Below are positions 32,001 to 41,083 of a stretch of DNA of 64,000 nt, in pieces. The notes under the pieces were generated by a model. It did no database searches. It was not told where the DNA came from and saw nothing but the letters and a program-made list of their open reading frames with translations. The position numbers were made by a program, and so were the translations under genes. Source of the stretch: an uncultured Flavobacteriaceae bacterium (lineage in GTDB: Bacteria > Bacteroidota > Bacteroidia > Flavobacteriales > Flavobacteriaceae); NCBI GenBank assembly GCA_934675205.1, contig CAKUPQ010000002.1, positions 634,297-698,296 of the forward strand, read 5' to 3'. Position 1 is the first letter of the stretch. Each line of letters starts with the position of its first letter.

Positions 32001-35000
32001 TAGTTGATACAGCCATACTTGTAAAGTTGTTGTAACCGTTTGCTCCACAAGTAGCTGTACCTGTGTTGTTAGCAATATTGATTATTGCATCAGTAGTTTC
32101 AAAATTAGAGATTTTAGATCCGTTTGAACAACCATACAAATAAGCAGGAGTACAATATCCTGTCTGGAAGCTAAAAGGTCCAGCCCAAAGGCTTTCTCCA
32201 TCACCATTTGCACTACAATCCTGACGAACGTAGAACTGATAAGGAGTATCAATTACTGTTGTAACACTTGTCGAATTAGTTGTTAAACCATAAATTTGAG
32301 TTCCAGTTCCTACCGTAAATCCAGTAGGTCCCCATTCTACATCAAACAAACTTCCTGTACTTGTCCAACCAAGCGTTACAGATGTTAAAGATGTAGGAGT
32401 AGCTGAAAGACCTGTCGGAGGCATACAAAGAGGAGGAACTATTACGGAAAATGTATAATCTTCTGCCTCTCCATAAAGAGCATTTCCTAAATCTCCACAA
32501 GCAGACGGAGTTGTACTCAACCAGTTTGCTACTACACGCATACGATAATCTCCAACAGGTGTTCCTGCCGGAATAGTTATTGTTCCTGTACCTGGATTAA
32601 CATAAGCTCCCGAACTATAAACAAGTTCTCCTGGGTCGTTAAAATCAAAGTCATTGTTCCAGTCAATCCAAATTCTCATACCTGCAGTACCATTTGCAGA
32701 AGTAATCGTAAACTGTACGTCTGCACCACCTTCAAATTGAGCTACGGATTGAGCTGTATAATTAGAATAAGAGCCTCCAGTCGAAGCATTATTAATGTTT
32801 ACAATTCCTCCTGTGGTTACAAAATTACTGATACCGTAAGCAGTACTTGTAGATGTTACCGCACAATATCCTGTATAGAAAGAGAATGGTCCTACCCAAA
32901 CACTTACTCCATCAACTCCACAATTCTGACGAACATAGAACTGATATGCAGTATCTATTACTACAGGTATTAATGTGGAGTTAGTCGGGATATCAGTAAT
33001 TTGAGTTCCATTACCTAATGTAAATCCTGAAACACCATATTCTACATCAAAATTATTACCTGCACTTGTCCAGTTAAGCATTGCTTCTGTTGCAGAAACA
33101 GAACTGAATCCTAAAGCAGTAGGAGGAAGACAAGTAGGAGGAGTGATTATTGTTACTGTATAATCCTCTGTTTCTCCGTAGTTGTAAAGAGAACAAGCAT
33201 CAAAAGTTGTAGAGCCTTCAACAACTCTTACACGCATTCTGTAATCTCCTAATGCAGTACCTAACGGAACAGTAATGGTTCCGGAATAAGTACCTCCTGC
33301 AGCAATTGTTGCTGCACTTTCAGACATTAATTCACTGGTTTCAAAAACACCATTGTTGTTCCAGTCTATCCAAACTTTTACTCCACCACTGTAACTTCCA
33401 ACTCCAACATTGAATGAAACTGTTCCACTTTCAATAGTTGATACAGCCATACTTGTAAAGTTGTTGTAACCGTTTGCTCCACAAGTAGCTGTACCTGTGT
33501 TGTTAGCAATATTGATTATTGCATCAGTAGTTTCAAAATTAGAGATTTTAGATCCGTTTGAACAACCATACAAATAAGCAGGAGTACAATATCCTGTCTG
33601 GAAGCTAAAAGGTCCAGCCCAAAGGCTTTCTCCATCACCATTTGCACTACAATCCTGACGAACGTAGAACTGATAAGGAGTATCAATTACTGTTGTAACA
33701 CTTGTCGAATTAGTTGTTAAACCATAAATTTGAGTTCCAGTTCCTACCGTAAATCCAGCAGGTCCCCATTCCAAATCAAACAAACTTCCTGTACTTGTCC
33801 AACCAAGTGTTACAGATGTTAAAGATGTTGGGGTAGCCGAAAGACCTGTCGGAGGCATACAAGTAGGTGGAACTATTACAGAGAAAGTATAATCTTCTGC
33901 CTCTCCATACGTTGCATTACCTAAATCTCCACAAGCAGGTGGAGTTGTATTCAACCAGTTTGCTACTACACGCATACGGTAATCTCCAACAGGTGTTCCT
34001 GCCGGAATAGTTATTGTTCCTGTACCTGTAGCAACATAAGCTCCCGAGCTATAAACAAGCTCACTTGGGTCAAAAACCATATTGTTGTTCCAATCAATCC
34101 AAACTCTCATACCAGCAGTACCAGTCGTATAGGTAATTGTAAACTGTACATCTGCACCACCTTCAAATTGAGATACGGATTGACTTGTATAATTAGAATA
34201 AGAGCCTACACCCGAAGTATTATTTATATTTGTAATTCCTCCTGTTGTGGTAAAATTACTAATACCGTACGTACTCGTATTTGTAGATGTTACATCACAA
34301 TATCCTGTTTTGAAGTTGAAAGGACCTGCCCAAATACTTACACCGGCAACATCACAATCCTGACGTACATAAAACTGATAATTTGTATCAGCTGTTACTA
34401 CTATATCAGTAAAAGTAGTCGTAATACCATTAATTTGAGTACCTGTTCCCAATGTGAATCCCGGAGTACCCCATTCTACATCAAACAAACTTCCTGCACT
34501 GTTCCAAGCAAGAGTTACCTCTGTCAAAGAGGTAGGAGTAGCTGTTAAAGATGACGGAGGAAGACAAGCAGGTGCTTCTTCCCAATATACATCGTCCCAA
34601 TAATATGACTTGGCATCAGCTTGATTTTTAATAGCAAGTCTTGCTCCTGCAGGAATAGTTGTCGGAACAGCTACCGTATATTCAGAGTCAAGTGCAGTAT
34701 AAGCAGTGTTGTTAATCGTTAAAGACTCTAACAAAACAAAAGAATCATAATCTGTAACATCTGTAACGTAACCTACGTGAAGAATACCCGGAATAGTTGT
34801 TACTCTTGCTTTAAATCTTAACCAATGTGTTCCTGCATCAATATTTGAAAATGGAGGAAGAACTACTATAATAGGATTCTGTGTAGCAGTTGCATATTGA
34901 TAAATATTTCTTGTTCCCGAAGCTGGAGTTGTAGTAGTGATAGTTTGAGAGCCTGGAGTTGCAACAGGAGCTAATCTTACCCAGCAATCGGGTACGATGT

Positions 35001-35991
35001 TACCTGTTCCGTAGCTATCAAAGTTTTCAAAAAGTGTAGCAACTGTACCACAAGCGGTAGTAAAAGAAAAAGGTCCAGCCCAATAACTTTCATCTCCGCT
35101 ACAATCTTGACGGACATAAAAATCATAAGTAGTCATAGGGCTTAATCCCGTTACTTGATAAGTGTTAGTAGTACTTGTGCCTGATGTACCTGTACCTTGG
35201 GTAAATCCTTGTGGTCCCCACTCAACATCAAACAAAGTTCCACTGTTTGTCCAACCTAAATCTGCCGTAGTTTGTTCAATATTTGTTGCTGTCAAAGATG
35301 TAGGAACAGTACAATCAGCCAATACTCCTTCAAATTGTATCTGTGGAAGAACAGCTACCCGAGCAAAAGCCGTAGGAGGAGTTGCAGGACTTGGATTTGT
35401 AGTATCATCCCTATACATAATTCCCGAGTTAGGAGTAGAGGTATAAGAACTGAAAGTAGGAGAAGAAGTCCAACCTAAAGTGTTTTCGTGAACAGCTACT
35501 ACTAAATTTCCTCCTGTGTAATCAAAGGGTACGGTAAATTCAATCTCAAACCAGTCGTTTGCAACAGCAGCCGGAATTATTCCCGTAAAAACCTGTGTCA
35601 TATCAGCTAAAGCAACCCAATCTGTATCAGTAGCAAATTCTGTTTTGGTAGTGTTTCCAATCCAAACTGTCCAGCTGTTCCATACAGTTATAGTACCAAT
35701 TACGGTAGGTTTATACCGTATTTTTGTAATATCTCCAGCAACTCCTCCTCCTTGTGCAAATTCGGAAGCGGTTACAATTTGCTGACTGTAATTGTACACA
35801 TAATTGCTGACAGGAATAGCGGTACTTCCGTTAACTGTACCATTACCTGCCCCAATCTGAATAGTTCCTGTTGTTTGTCCAAACCCTGTTGGAGCTACCA
35901 AAATCATCATACAAAACGTCAGCAGTTTGAGCCATCGTTTTGTCTTTCTCGTTTGATTCCCTCCGGAATCATTAAATGTAAAATTGTTCAT
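29098..35991 (-). CDS. giant T9SS-secreted surface protein with FN3 and GEVED repeats
   Basis: A 2297-residue secreted protein. The signal peptide is long and late (RWLKLLTFCMMILVAPTGFGQ, about 19-39). An N-terminal beta domain is followed by a first FN3 unit, a MAM/CUB-like region (TLFENFDSYGTGNIVPDCW onwards), and then alternating FN3-like units (eight in all, each starting near CLPP/CMPP and ending FYVRQDC...WAGPFSF) and six GEVED domains (WIDWNNNGVF, then GDYRMRVR, then GETEDYT). The end is a T9SS type A sorting domain (FRYYPNPVTDMMYLS..MLGQ..YLIKVTIEGVSKMLKVVKK), so it is exported by T9SS and attached to or released from the cell surface. No catalytic domain is visible; adhesin or matrix protein is the best guess. 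Two of the modules are identical at DNA level (see repeats). Confidence 0.9.
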   Translation of the reverse strand: MNNFTFNDSGGNQTRKTKRWLKLLTFCMMILVAPTGFGQTTGTIQIGAGNGTVNGSTAIPVSNYVYNYSQQIVTASEFAQGGGVAGDITKIRYKPTVIGTITVWNSWTVWIGNTTKTEFATDTDWVALADMTQVFTGIIPAAVANDWFEIEFTVPFDYTGGNLVVAVHENTLGWTSSPTFSSYTSTPNSGIMYRDDTTNPSPATPPTAFARVAVLPQIQFEGVLADCTVPTSLTATNIEQTTADLGWTNSGTLFDVEWGPQGFTQGTGTSGTSTTNTYQVTGLSPMTTYDFYVRQDCSGDESYWAGPFSFTTACGTVATLFENFDSYGTGNIVPDCWVRLAPVATPGSQTITTTTPASGTRNIYQYATATQNPIIVVLPPFSNIDAGTHWLRFKARVTTIPGILHVGYVTDVTDYDSFVLLESLTINNTAYTALDSEYTVAVPTTIPAGARLAIKNQADAKSYYWDDVYWEEAPACLPPSSLTATPTSLTEVTLAWNSAGSLFDVEWGTPGFTLGTGTQINGITTTFTDIVVTADTNYQFYVRQDCDVAGVSIWAGPFNFKTGYCDVTSTNTSTYGISNFTTTGGITNINNTSGVGSYSNYTSQSVSQFEGGADVQFTITYTTGTAGMRVWIDWNNNMVFDPSELVYSSGAYVATGTGTITIPAGTPVGDYRMRVVANWLNTTPPACGDLGNATYGEAEDYTFSVIVPPTCMPPTGLSATPTSLTSVTLGWTSTGSLFDLEWGPAGFTVGTGTQIYGLTTNSTSVTTVIDTPYQFYVRQDCSANGDGESLWAGPFSFQTGYCTPAYLYGCSNGSKISNFETTDAIINIANNTGTATCGANGYNNFTSMAVSTIESGTVSFNVGVGSYSGGVKVWIDWNNNGVFETSELMSESAATIAAGGTYSGTITVPLGTALGDYRMRVRVVEGSTTFDACSLYNYGETEDYTVTIITPPTCLPPTALGFSSVSATEAMLNWTSAGNNFDVEYGVSGFTLGNGTQITDIPTNSTLIPVVIDTAYQFYVRQNCGVDGVSVWVGPFSFYTGYCAVTSTSTAYGISNFVTTGGIVNINNASTGGSYSNYTAQSVAQFEGGADVQFTITSANGTAGMRIWIDWNNDFDFNDPGELVYSSGAYVNPGTGTITIPAGTPVGDYRMRVVANWLSTTPSACGDLGNALYGEAEDYTFSVIVPPLCMPPTGLSATPTSLTSVTLGWTSTGSLFDVEWGPTGFTVGTGTQIYGLTTNSTSVTTVIDTPYQFYVRQDCSANGDGESLWAGPFSFQTGYCTPAYLYGCSNGSKISNFETTDAIINIANNTGTATCGANGYNNFTSMAVSTIESGTVSFNVGVGSYSGGVKVWIDWNNNGVFETSELMSESAATIAAGGTYSGTITVPLGTALGDYRMRVRVVEGSTTFDACSLYNYGETEDYTVTIITPPACLPPNTLTATPTSLSEVTLGWTSAGSLFDVEWGPQGFTLGSGTQINDVPTNSTSVSVTIDVPYQFYVRQDCNANGDGESLWVGPFNFKTGYCVPAYLYGCTNGAKISNFETFDALENIANNTGTGSCGANGYNNFSSISAVVVEGAVVPFTVGVGSYSGGVKIWVDWNENGVFETSEIVAASAATIASGGTFTDSFTIPTGTPIGEYRLRVRVVEGSTTFDACNSQSYGETEDYTLEVITPPACMFPQNLQAVNISASSVSLSWTSTGTVFEIEYGPQGFTPGTGTIIPEVGNPYTLGGLTGGVAYQFYVRQDCTAAGDDYSLWRGPLTFTPGVFQGNIPTLLNANPQVEDIACATSFAIDVPTGQQIASLSVQYVMTSANPAYTSHQRSVLYSSTLGMGEATVALPVGGEDFPGVIYYNRTVDFANGATGTVEFELKAWRTTGGTGCGTTLVFVEDGTWVLNATFEDIPSCPNPATDLGYINPTADSVDLVWTSAETGTFQVKWGNVGFNPELTGTEISDIDTFSYTLSGLDSSIQYDFYVRRDCSTDDEDDFGEWVGPVRFNSGHCIPYATQGFYFTLFNTTNAVENVTYSYPGPALGTGYVNSTTMIITEDAGETFNFTSNYVGGASGLRIWVDWNNDFIFEDDEQVFFLAGGTGTKSGTITIPVGTPGGDYRMRVRAEQGATTTPPACGLITQGEALDFTLRVSCDEMATPTGLATQQFEAGETLADLDVTGDNLVWYADEDLTIVLDPSTELVDATIYYVVSTNGGCQSDYLAVTVEQTSGVADFNNFGFRYYPNPVTDMMYLSANTPISNVTVINMLGQEVNVPANSDNTSLDMSGLPTGNYLIKVTIEGVSKMLKVVKK
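31718..32324. repeat. 607-bp perfect duplication inside the giant T9SS gene, copy B
   Basis: By direct comparison this segment is base-for-base identical to 33152-33758, offset 1434 bp (478 codons, in frame). It covers one GEVED domain and part of the neighbouring FN3 units; single mismatches at 31717/33151 and 32325/33759 bound it. Confidence 0.85.
33152..33758. repeat. 607-bp perfect duplication inside the giant T9SS gene, copy A
   Basis: Partner of 31718-32324. Third-position identity as well as protein identity shows recent duplication or gene conversion, whereas the other modules of the same protein have diverged at many sites. Confidence 0.85.
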
Positions 35992-36186
35992 AGTTAAAAT
36001 AATTAAAATGGGTTAAAAAAAGCATATGATTCAGTCGTTTCTTGTAACTACTGAAAAACCAAATCAATCAGTCTGCTAATTTATTAAATTTCTGATAAAA
36101 AAAATAATGTTTGTCTTTTTATCTGTCTAAATAATTAATACGGACAATATTTTTTTAGGCTATGTACTACCAAATGCAGAATATAG

Positions 36187-36194
36187 TATCTTTA
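36187..36194 (+). promoter_or_regulatory. -7 box TATCTTTA of the methyltransferase-like gene
   Basis: Seven of eight bases of TAnnTTTG, 18 nt upstream of the ATG at 36213. Confidence 0.45.
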
Positions 36195-36212
36195 CAGTTC
36201 TAAAAAAAATCA

Positions 36213-36878
36213 ATGTTCAGAAAACTATTAAGCTATATCTTTCCGATAAATCTCCACAAAACGGATTCTGAATTCAACAAATCTATTGAGGTTACTTTAT
36301 ATAACGGAGAGTTCGTTTTGGACTCCGAAAATGTAAATTATTCATACGGAAGTTTACAAAAAGTCTTGCGTTTTGGGTTAAAGCAAATTGGTTTTGAGTC
36401 CATCAGAGAAATGCAAAACATTCTGATTTTGGGAGTAGCAGGAGGAAGTGTCATCAAAACTTTGGTTGACGAAATCGGTTACAACGGAAAAATAAAAGGC
36501 ATTGAAATTGACAAAAATATTATTGAAATTGCCAATAAATATTTCGGGTTGGATAAAATTCCGAATCTCCAAATAACAATTGCTGATGCGGAACAATTCG
36601 TAAAAACGGAAACCGAAAAATATGATTTAATCATTATTGATATTTTTCAAGATAGGGAAATGCCCGATTTTTTATTTCAAAAAACTTTTTCAGATGATTT
36701 GATTTTATTGTTAAAGCAAAATGGAGCTGTTTTATTTAATACGATGAAAACCTCTCCTGAAGATATTGAAAGAAATAATAACTATAAATTAAATTTTAAT
36801 CAAGAAAAGTTTGATATTATTGAGTTTTCAGAGATTGAACACTACAATGAGATTTTAATTATCAAACAAAAAAGCTAA
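36213..36878 (+). CDS. spermidine-synthase-like methyltransferase-fold protein
   Basis: A 221-residue Rossmann protein of the spermine/spermidine synthase-like group. The cofactor turn is ILILGVAGGSVIKTL (about 70-84), the acidic ribose contact IKGIEIDKNIIEIA, then LQITIADAEQFV and YDLIIIDIF, the D-x-F/I-D motif position. It is shorter than true spermidine synthases (about 280) and lacks the N-terminal beta domain, so it may not make polyamines; related proteins are of unknown substrate. Same strand as the phosphatase gene 69 nt downstream. Confidence 0.78.
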   Translation: MFRKLLSYIFPINLHKTDSEFNKSIEVTLYNGEFVLDSENVNYSYGSLQKVLRFGLKQIGFESIREMQNILILGVAGGSVIKTLVDEIGYNGKIKGIEIDKNIIEIANKYFGLDKIPNLQITIADAEQFVKTETEKYDLIIIDIFQDREMPDFLFQKTFSDDLILLLKQNGAVLFNTMKTSPEDIERNNNYKLNFNQEKFDIIEFSEIEHYNEILIIKQKS

Positions 36879-36947
36879 AAAAATTACATATTTTTATTTG
36901 AGTTTAAAAAATATTTTATATTTTGGTCAGATAAAAGCACCAAGATT

Positions 36948-37433
36948 ATGAAAAAACTTATACTCATCAGACATGCAAAATCAAGTTGGGACTTGCCTGT
37001 GCTTGACAAAGAAAGACCTTTGGCACATAGGGGAATAAAAGATGCTTACCTGATGTCTGAAAAAATTCAGACGTACCTTCCGAATTCGTTTGTATTTTGG
37101 TCAAGTACAGCCAAAAGAGCTTCCGAAACAGCCAAAATATTTGCTCAAAATCTAAAATGTCCGGAGGAATTGATTATATTTAAAGACTCACTCTATACAT
37201 TTGACGACAAGCAACTTGATATCGAAATCAGAAAATGTAACGACCGCTTTGATAATCTGATTATTTTCGGGCACAATCCTGCCATTACCGATTTTATCAA
37301 CGAATACGGAAATATCTTTTTAGAAAACGTAAAAACCTGTGGCTTTGTATCCATTTCATTTGAACAAAGCCAGTGGAATAACATTGCTAAAGGAACAGTT
37401 CAGAAAGTTATTTTTCCAAAAGACTTTAGATAA
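36948..37433 (+). CDS. histidine phosphatase family protein (SixA-like)
   Basis: A 161-residue member of the histidine phosphatase superfamily, SixA branch. The phosphate pocket is MKKLILIRHAKSSWD (His 9 of RHAKSSW is the phospho-acceptor), with the second arginine/His in WSSTAKRASETAKIF and the second catalytic His in IIFGHNPAITDF. SixA removes phosphate from phosphohistidine in phosphotransfer proteins; other members act on small molecules, so the substrate is open. The stop lies 2 nt from the stop of the convergent guaB. Confidence 0.88.
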   Translation: MKKLILIRHAKSSWDLPVLDKERPLAHRGIKDAYLMSEKIQTYLPNSFVFWSSTAKRASETAKIFAQNLKCPEELIIFKDSLYTFDDKQLDIEIRKCNDRFDNLIIFGHNPAITDFINEYGNIFLENVKTCGFVSISFEQSQWNNIAKGTVQKVIFPKDFR

Positions 37434-37435
37434 AA

Positions 37436-38911
37436 CTATTTCCTTGAATAATTTGGTGCTTCTTTAGTTATAGTTACGTTATGAGGGTGGCTTTCGTGGA
37501 TTCCGCTTGAGGTTATTTTCACAAAACGTCCTGTTTTTTGAAGTGTTTCAATATCTTTAGAACCACAATATCCCATTCCTGCACGAAGTCCTCCGATGAA
37601 TTGCTGCATACTTTCGTTCAATTCTCCTTTGTACGGAACTCTACCTACAATTCCTTCGGGAACGAGTTTCTTAATATCGTCTTCCACATCTTGAAAATAG
37701 CGGTCTTTAGACCCTTCCTGCATTGCCTCGACAGATCCCATTCCGCGATAAGACTTGTATTTTCTTCCTTCAAAAATAATAGTTTCTCCCGGAGATTCTT
37801 TTGTTCCTGCTAATAATGAGCCTAACATCACACTCGATGCACCTGCTGCAATGGCTTTCGGAATATCTCCTGTATAACGAACTCCTCCATCTGCAATGAC
37901 AGGAACTCCACTATCTTTGATAGCTTCTGCCACTTCCAAAACAGCGGAAAATTGAGGAAATCCAACTCCTGCAACCACACGAGTCGTACAAATAGAACCT
38001 GGTCCGATTCCGACTTTTACCGCATCAGCTCCATTTTCGACCAAATATTTAGCCGCTTCGGGAGTAGCAATATTTCCGACAACTACATCAATTTGAGTAA
38101 ATGCAGCTTTTACCTGTTTTAATACATCAACAACTCCTTTGGTATGTCCGTGGGCTGTGTCGATGATTACTGCATCAACCCCTGCATTGACAAGAGCTTC
38201 GGTACGTTGCATAACATCAGCCGTTACTCCAACTGCTGCTGCTACACGAAGTCTTCCGTATTTGTCTTTGTTAGCATTCGGTTTTTGGAATAATTTGGTA
38301 ATATCCCTAAAAGTAATAAGTCCGACTAATTGATTTTTGTCATTGACAACAGGAAGTTTTTCGATTTTGTTTTCCTGAAGAATTCCCTCTGCAATTTCGA
38401 GGGTTGTCCCTTCTTTGGCAGTTACTAAATTCTCGGAAGTCATTACTTGTGTCAGCACTCTCGAATTGTCTTTTTCAAAACGCAAATCGCGATTGGTAAC
38501 GATTCCTTTCAAAACTCTGTTTTCATCTACAATCGGAATTCCTCCGATACTGTACTCTTTCATTACAGCTTTAGCATCTCCGACAGTTGAAGTAAGCGAA
38601 AGTGTAACCGGGTCTATTATCATTCCTGATTCCGAACGCTTTACTTTTCTGACTTCCTGTGCTTGAGCCTCGATAGTCATATTTTTGTGTAATACCCCGA
38701 TTCCTCCCTCACGAGCAATAGCAATAGCCATTGCACTTTCGGTTACGGTATCCATAGCAGCAGATACGATAGGAACATTCAAAGTTATGTTTCGGGAAAA
38801 TTTTGATTTGATACTTACCTCTCTCGGTAAAACTTCTGAATAATTAGGAATCAAAAGAACATCATCATAAGTAAGCCCTTCTCCTATTATTTTGGTGTTG
38901 TGTGTTGTCAT
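37436..38911 (-). CDS. guaB: inosine-5'-monophosphate dehydrogenase
   Basis: A 491-residue IMP dehydrogenase, which oxidises IMP to XMP with NAD+ in guanine nucleotide synthesis. N-terminal barrel segment [20 protein letters not shown]; two CBS domains about 95-215 ([16 protein letters not shown] and [16 protein letters not shown]); catalytic loop [17 protein letters not shown] with the active-site Cys; then [24 protein letters not shown] segment and the flap [12 protein letters not shown] start at the ATG 38909-38911 (MTTHNTKI). An in-frame ATG eight codons upstream (38935) lies upstream of the transcription start predicted from the box at 38937-38944. Confidence 0.97.
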   Translation of the reverse strand: MTTHNTKIIGEGLTYDDVLLIPNYSEVLPREVSIKSKFSRNITLNVPIVSAAMDTVTESAMAIAIAREGGIGVLHKNMTIEAQAQEVRKVKRSESGMIIDPVTLSLTSTVGDAKAVMKEYSIGGIPIVDENRVLKGIVTNRDLRFEKDNSRVLTQVMTSENLVTAKEGTTLEIAEGILQENKIEKLPVVNDKNQLVGLITFRDITKLFQKPNANKDKYGRLRVAAAVGVTADVMQRTEALVNAGVDAVIIDTAHGHTKGVVDVLKQVKAAFTQIDVVVGNIATPEAAKYLVENGADAVKVGIGPGSICTTRVVAGVGFPQFSAVLEVAEAIKDSGVPVIADGGVRYTGDIPKAIAAGASSVMLGSLLAGTKESPGETIIFEGRKYKSYRGMGSVEAMQEGSKDRYFQDVEDDIKKLVPEGIVGRVPYKGELNESMQQFIGGLRAGMGYCGSKDIETLQKTGRFVKITSSGIHESHPHNVTITKEAPNYSRK

Positions 38912-38936
38912 TTGCAATTTGTAGTTGAATTGCACG

Positions 38937-38944
38937 CAAATTTA
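38937..38944 (-). promoter_or_regulatory. -7 box TAAATTTG of guaB
   Basis: Perfect TAnnTTTG on the minus strand; predicted start near 38932 leaves 21 nt to the ATG at 38911 and rules out the longer start. Confidence 0.6.
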
Positions 38945-39039
38945 AAGGTTTTTTTTGACAAATGCGAATAAAATCGGAAAAATCGATTGGTATATTTTAG
39001 TTACAACTTACAGTACGAAAACACTATTATAAAGTTTGC

Positions 39040-39234
39040 TTATTCCATAAGCGAAATACAATTTTGTAATTCAGGCCTTTCTTTTGTGAAAGCAAGCAAC
39101 CATTCTTTAAGTTCTTCTAACTCATAAGGCAACAACGATTTGACTGCTTTTTCTAATTCTTTATAAAAGAGTAAAGGGTCGAAACTCACACTTTCCAATA
39201 CTTTTTTGGTGTAGGTAAACATTGCTCTTCCCAT
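39040..39234 (-). CDS. hypothetical small protein, 64 aa
   Basis: A small, probably all-helical soluble protein: MGRAMFTYTKKVLESVSFDP, then LLFYKELEKAVKSLLPYE and LEELKEWLLAFTKERPEL. Residue periodicity suggests two amphipathic helices. No signal peptide or metal site. I recognise the style as a small conserved Flavobacterial protein but cannot name a family. It lies between guaB and mnmD, with about 70 nt to mnmD. Confidence 0.65.
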   Translation of the reverse strand: MGRAMFTYTKKVLESVSFDPLLFYKELEKAVKSLLPYELEELKEWLLAFTKERPELQNCISLME

Positions 39235-39304
39235 AAGGATTAGTTTTTTAAATTTTGGTTGTTATACTAACGCAAAACACTATACAAATAGTATGGACGA
39301 AACG

Positions 39305-39979
39305 TTAATTTTTTGTGTTTTTAAAAGCAAGTGTCATTTCTCTTTTTCCGATAGGTCCCGAAACCTTTTTGACCTGAAAACCGCTTTCTTTTAAGTTCCT
39401 TGTTATCACTCCTCTACAAGCATACGTTGTGAGAATTCCCTCATTTTTCAGAGCTTTGAACATTTTTTGAAAAATATCTAAACTCCATAATTCGGGTTGA
39501 ACTCTGAAACCGAAAGCATCAAAATAAATCAAATCAAACTTGTTTGTAAACGTAATTTCTTCAAATTTCATCTGAATTTTTTCTGACGAAAAATCCGAAG
39601 TAATCTCCTGCTTTTTATTCCATTCGGAATGATGCAAAGCTACGAATAAATCCAAATTCTTCAGAAGCTCGTGGTAGTTAAGTTTTTGATAAATTTCGCT
39701 TGATACCGGAAAGGCTTCGATTCCTGTATAATGAATCTTTTGATTCCGTTTTTGACTTTCTAAAAGTGTAATAAAGGTATTAAGTCCTGTTCCGAAACCG
39801 ATTTCAAGTATGGAAACTTCGTTTTTATCCGCAAAAAAATCCAATCCGTTTTTGATAAAAACGTGATAAGCCTCCTGAATGGCTCCGTGTTTGGAGTGAT
39901 AGCTTTCGTTCCACTCCGGAAGATGAATGGTAAACGAACCGTCATTGGTTTGCAGAATTTCTCGTTTGAGATCACTCAT
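39305..39979 (-). CDS. mnmD: tRNA U34 5-methylaminomethyl-2-thiouridine methyltransferase, MnmD
   Basis: A 224-residue SAM-dependent methyltransferase that completes the mnm5s2U34 modification of tRNAs. The sequence has LQTNDGSFTIHLPEWNESYHSKHGAIQEAYHVFI (split: TNDGSFT, ESYHSKHGA), the SAM turn ILEIGFGTGLNTF, YTGIEAFPV, DLIYFDAFG and GILTTYACRGVITRNLKESGF. It corresponds to the methyltransferase half of the two-domain MnmC; the oxidase half is absent, as in many Bacteroidota. Its start overlaps the stop of the upstream lipoprotein gene by 8 nt, so both are read from one transcript. Confidence 0.9.
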   Translation of the reverse strand: MSDLKREILQTNDGSFTIHLPEWNESYHSKHGAIQEAYHVFIKNGLDFFADKNEVSILEIGFGTGLNTFITLLESQKRNQKIHYTGIEAFPVSSEIYQKLNYHELLKNLDLFVALHHSEWNKKQEITSDFSSEKIQMKFEEITFTNKFDLIYFDAFGFRVQPELWSLDIFQKMFKALKNEGILTTYACRGVITRNLKESGFQVKKVSGPIGKREMTLAFKNTKN

Positions 39980-41015
39980 ATTTTATTTTTATCTCGAACA
40001 TTCTATCCCAATTTTTTCCGGTTACGAAGATTGTTTGAGTAGCGGAATTATAAGCAATTCCGTTCAGCACGTCCAATTCTCCGTGTTGGGTAACTTTTGA
40101 CTTCAAAGCCGACAAATCAATTACGTTTTCAACAGCTCCCGTTTTCGGGTCAATGATTGCAACAGCATCACGAGTATAAATATTAGCAAATATTTTTCCG
40201 TCAATCCATTCCATTTCGTTTACTCCCGGAATTTTCGTCAGAGCCGTATATACGTTAATATAATCAACCTGCTGCATTGTTTCAGGATCAAGAATGTAAA
40301 TGGTTTCTGTTCCGTCCGAAAAATAGAGATTTTTTCCGTCATTGGTAAGCCCCCAACCTTCAACATTTTTAAAATAGGTAAATTCCCTTTCTTTTTCCAA
40401 AGTTTCAGGATTATAAACAAAACCTGTTTTTTCCCTCCAGGTAAGTTGATATAATTTTCCGTTCAAAACCGTCATTCCCTCTCCGAAATATTTATTTTCA
40501 AGATTTACTTTTTGAGTAACATTTCCTGTTTTTACTTCGGTTTTTCGGATAGAAGAACGTCCGTATTGTCCTGTGCTCTCATAAAGGATTCCGTTATAAA
40601 ATTCCAGTCCTTGCGTATAAGCTCCGATGTCGTGATGGTATGTATTGATGATTTCGTACTCCAATAATTGAGGTTCGATACTCGAAACGACTTCTATATT
40701 GGTAGTAACTTCTTCTGATTTTCCATCAAAAAACACTAATCCTTTAATGGATTTTTTTCCGAATCTTTCATTCTTCAAATCAAAAGAAATTTTTTCATCT
40801 CCTTTTACAGATGTAATTTTCTTATTATCAAAATAATACACAATCGAATCGACTTTTTTGTTTTTTTCGTTTACAATCCCGAGCGAAACAGATTCATTTG
40901 TTTTGTGGTGTTGTTTCAACACAGAAGTGTCAATTCTGAATTTCGGACTGTCGTCTTCGCAAGAGAAAAGAGCAAAAGCTAATCCGAACGATATAAATAA
41001 GTTACGGGTTTTCAT
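39972..41015 (-). CDS. glutaminyl-peptide cyclotransferase family lipoprotein
   Basis: A 347-residue lipoprotein: signal MKTRNLFISFGLAFALFSC with acylated Cys 19. The C-terminal 250 residues match the plant-type glutamine cyclotransferase family, a five-bladed propeller that cyclises N-terminal Gln to pyroglutamate. Markers are HDIGAYTQGLEFYNGILYES, GYGRSSI-like GQYGRSSIRK, YFGEGMTVLNGKLYQLTW and GWGLTNDGKNLYFSDGT. In Bacteroidota, pyroglutamate formation is common on mature secreted proteins. The frame is open upstream to 41138, but that stretch crosses the SRP RNA gene and its promoter, so I start at the ATG 41013-41015, which gives the lipoprotein signal. Promoter box at 41053-41060. Confidence 0.88.
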   Translation of the reverse strand: MKTRNLFISFGLAFALFSCEDDSPKFRIDTSVLKQHHKTNESVSLGIVNEKNKKVDSIVYYFDNKKITSVKGDEKISFDLKNERFGKKSIKGLVFFDGKSEEVTTNIEVVSSIEPQLLEYEIINTYHHDIGAYTQGLEFYNGILYESTGQYGRSSIRKTEVKTGNVTQKVNLENKYFGEGMTVLNGKLYQLTWREKTGFVYNPETLEKEREFTYFKNVEGWGLTNDGKNLYFSDGTETIYILDPETMQQVDYINVYTALTKIPGVNEMEWIDGKIFANIYTRDAVAIIDPKTGAVENVIDLSALKSKVTQHGELDVLNGIAYNSATQTIFVTGKNWDRMFEIKIKYE

Positions 41016-41052
41016 AGAGTTTTTCAGATAATATTGTATTAACAAAGATTTG

Positions 41053-41060
41053 CAAAGATA
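41053..41060 (-). promoter_or_regulatory. -7 box TATCTTTG of the cyclotransferase-mnmD operon
   Basis: Perfect TAnnTTTG on the minus strand, 11 bp from the SRP RNA box on the other strand; predicted start near 41048, leader about 33 nt. Confidence 0.65.
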
Positions 41061-41071
41061 GAAAATTATCA

Positions 41072-41079
41072 TACCTTTG
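41072..41079 (+). promoter_or_regulatory. -7 box TACCTTTG of the SRP RNA gene
   Basis: Perfect TAnnTTTG ending 5 nt before the first base of the RNA (GGCAAG at 41084). Because the RNA end is structurally fixed, it calibrates the distance from box to start for the whole window. Confidence 0.75.
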
Positions 41080-41083
41080 CAAA

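Noticed and set aside
30955..35446. Long open frames on the plus strand inside the T9SS genes
   Set aside because: They are rich in Cys, Ser, Arg and Tyr, mirror the codon pattern of the real gene, repeat with its modules and have no promoters.
29098..35991. CRISPR-like or satellite arrays suggested by repeats
   Set aside because: The repeats are in-frame protein modules (FN3 and GEVED) of one coding sequence, with large variable units and no short direct-repeat/spacer pattern.
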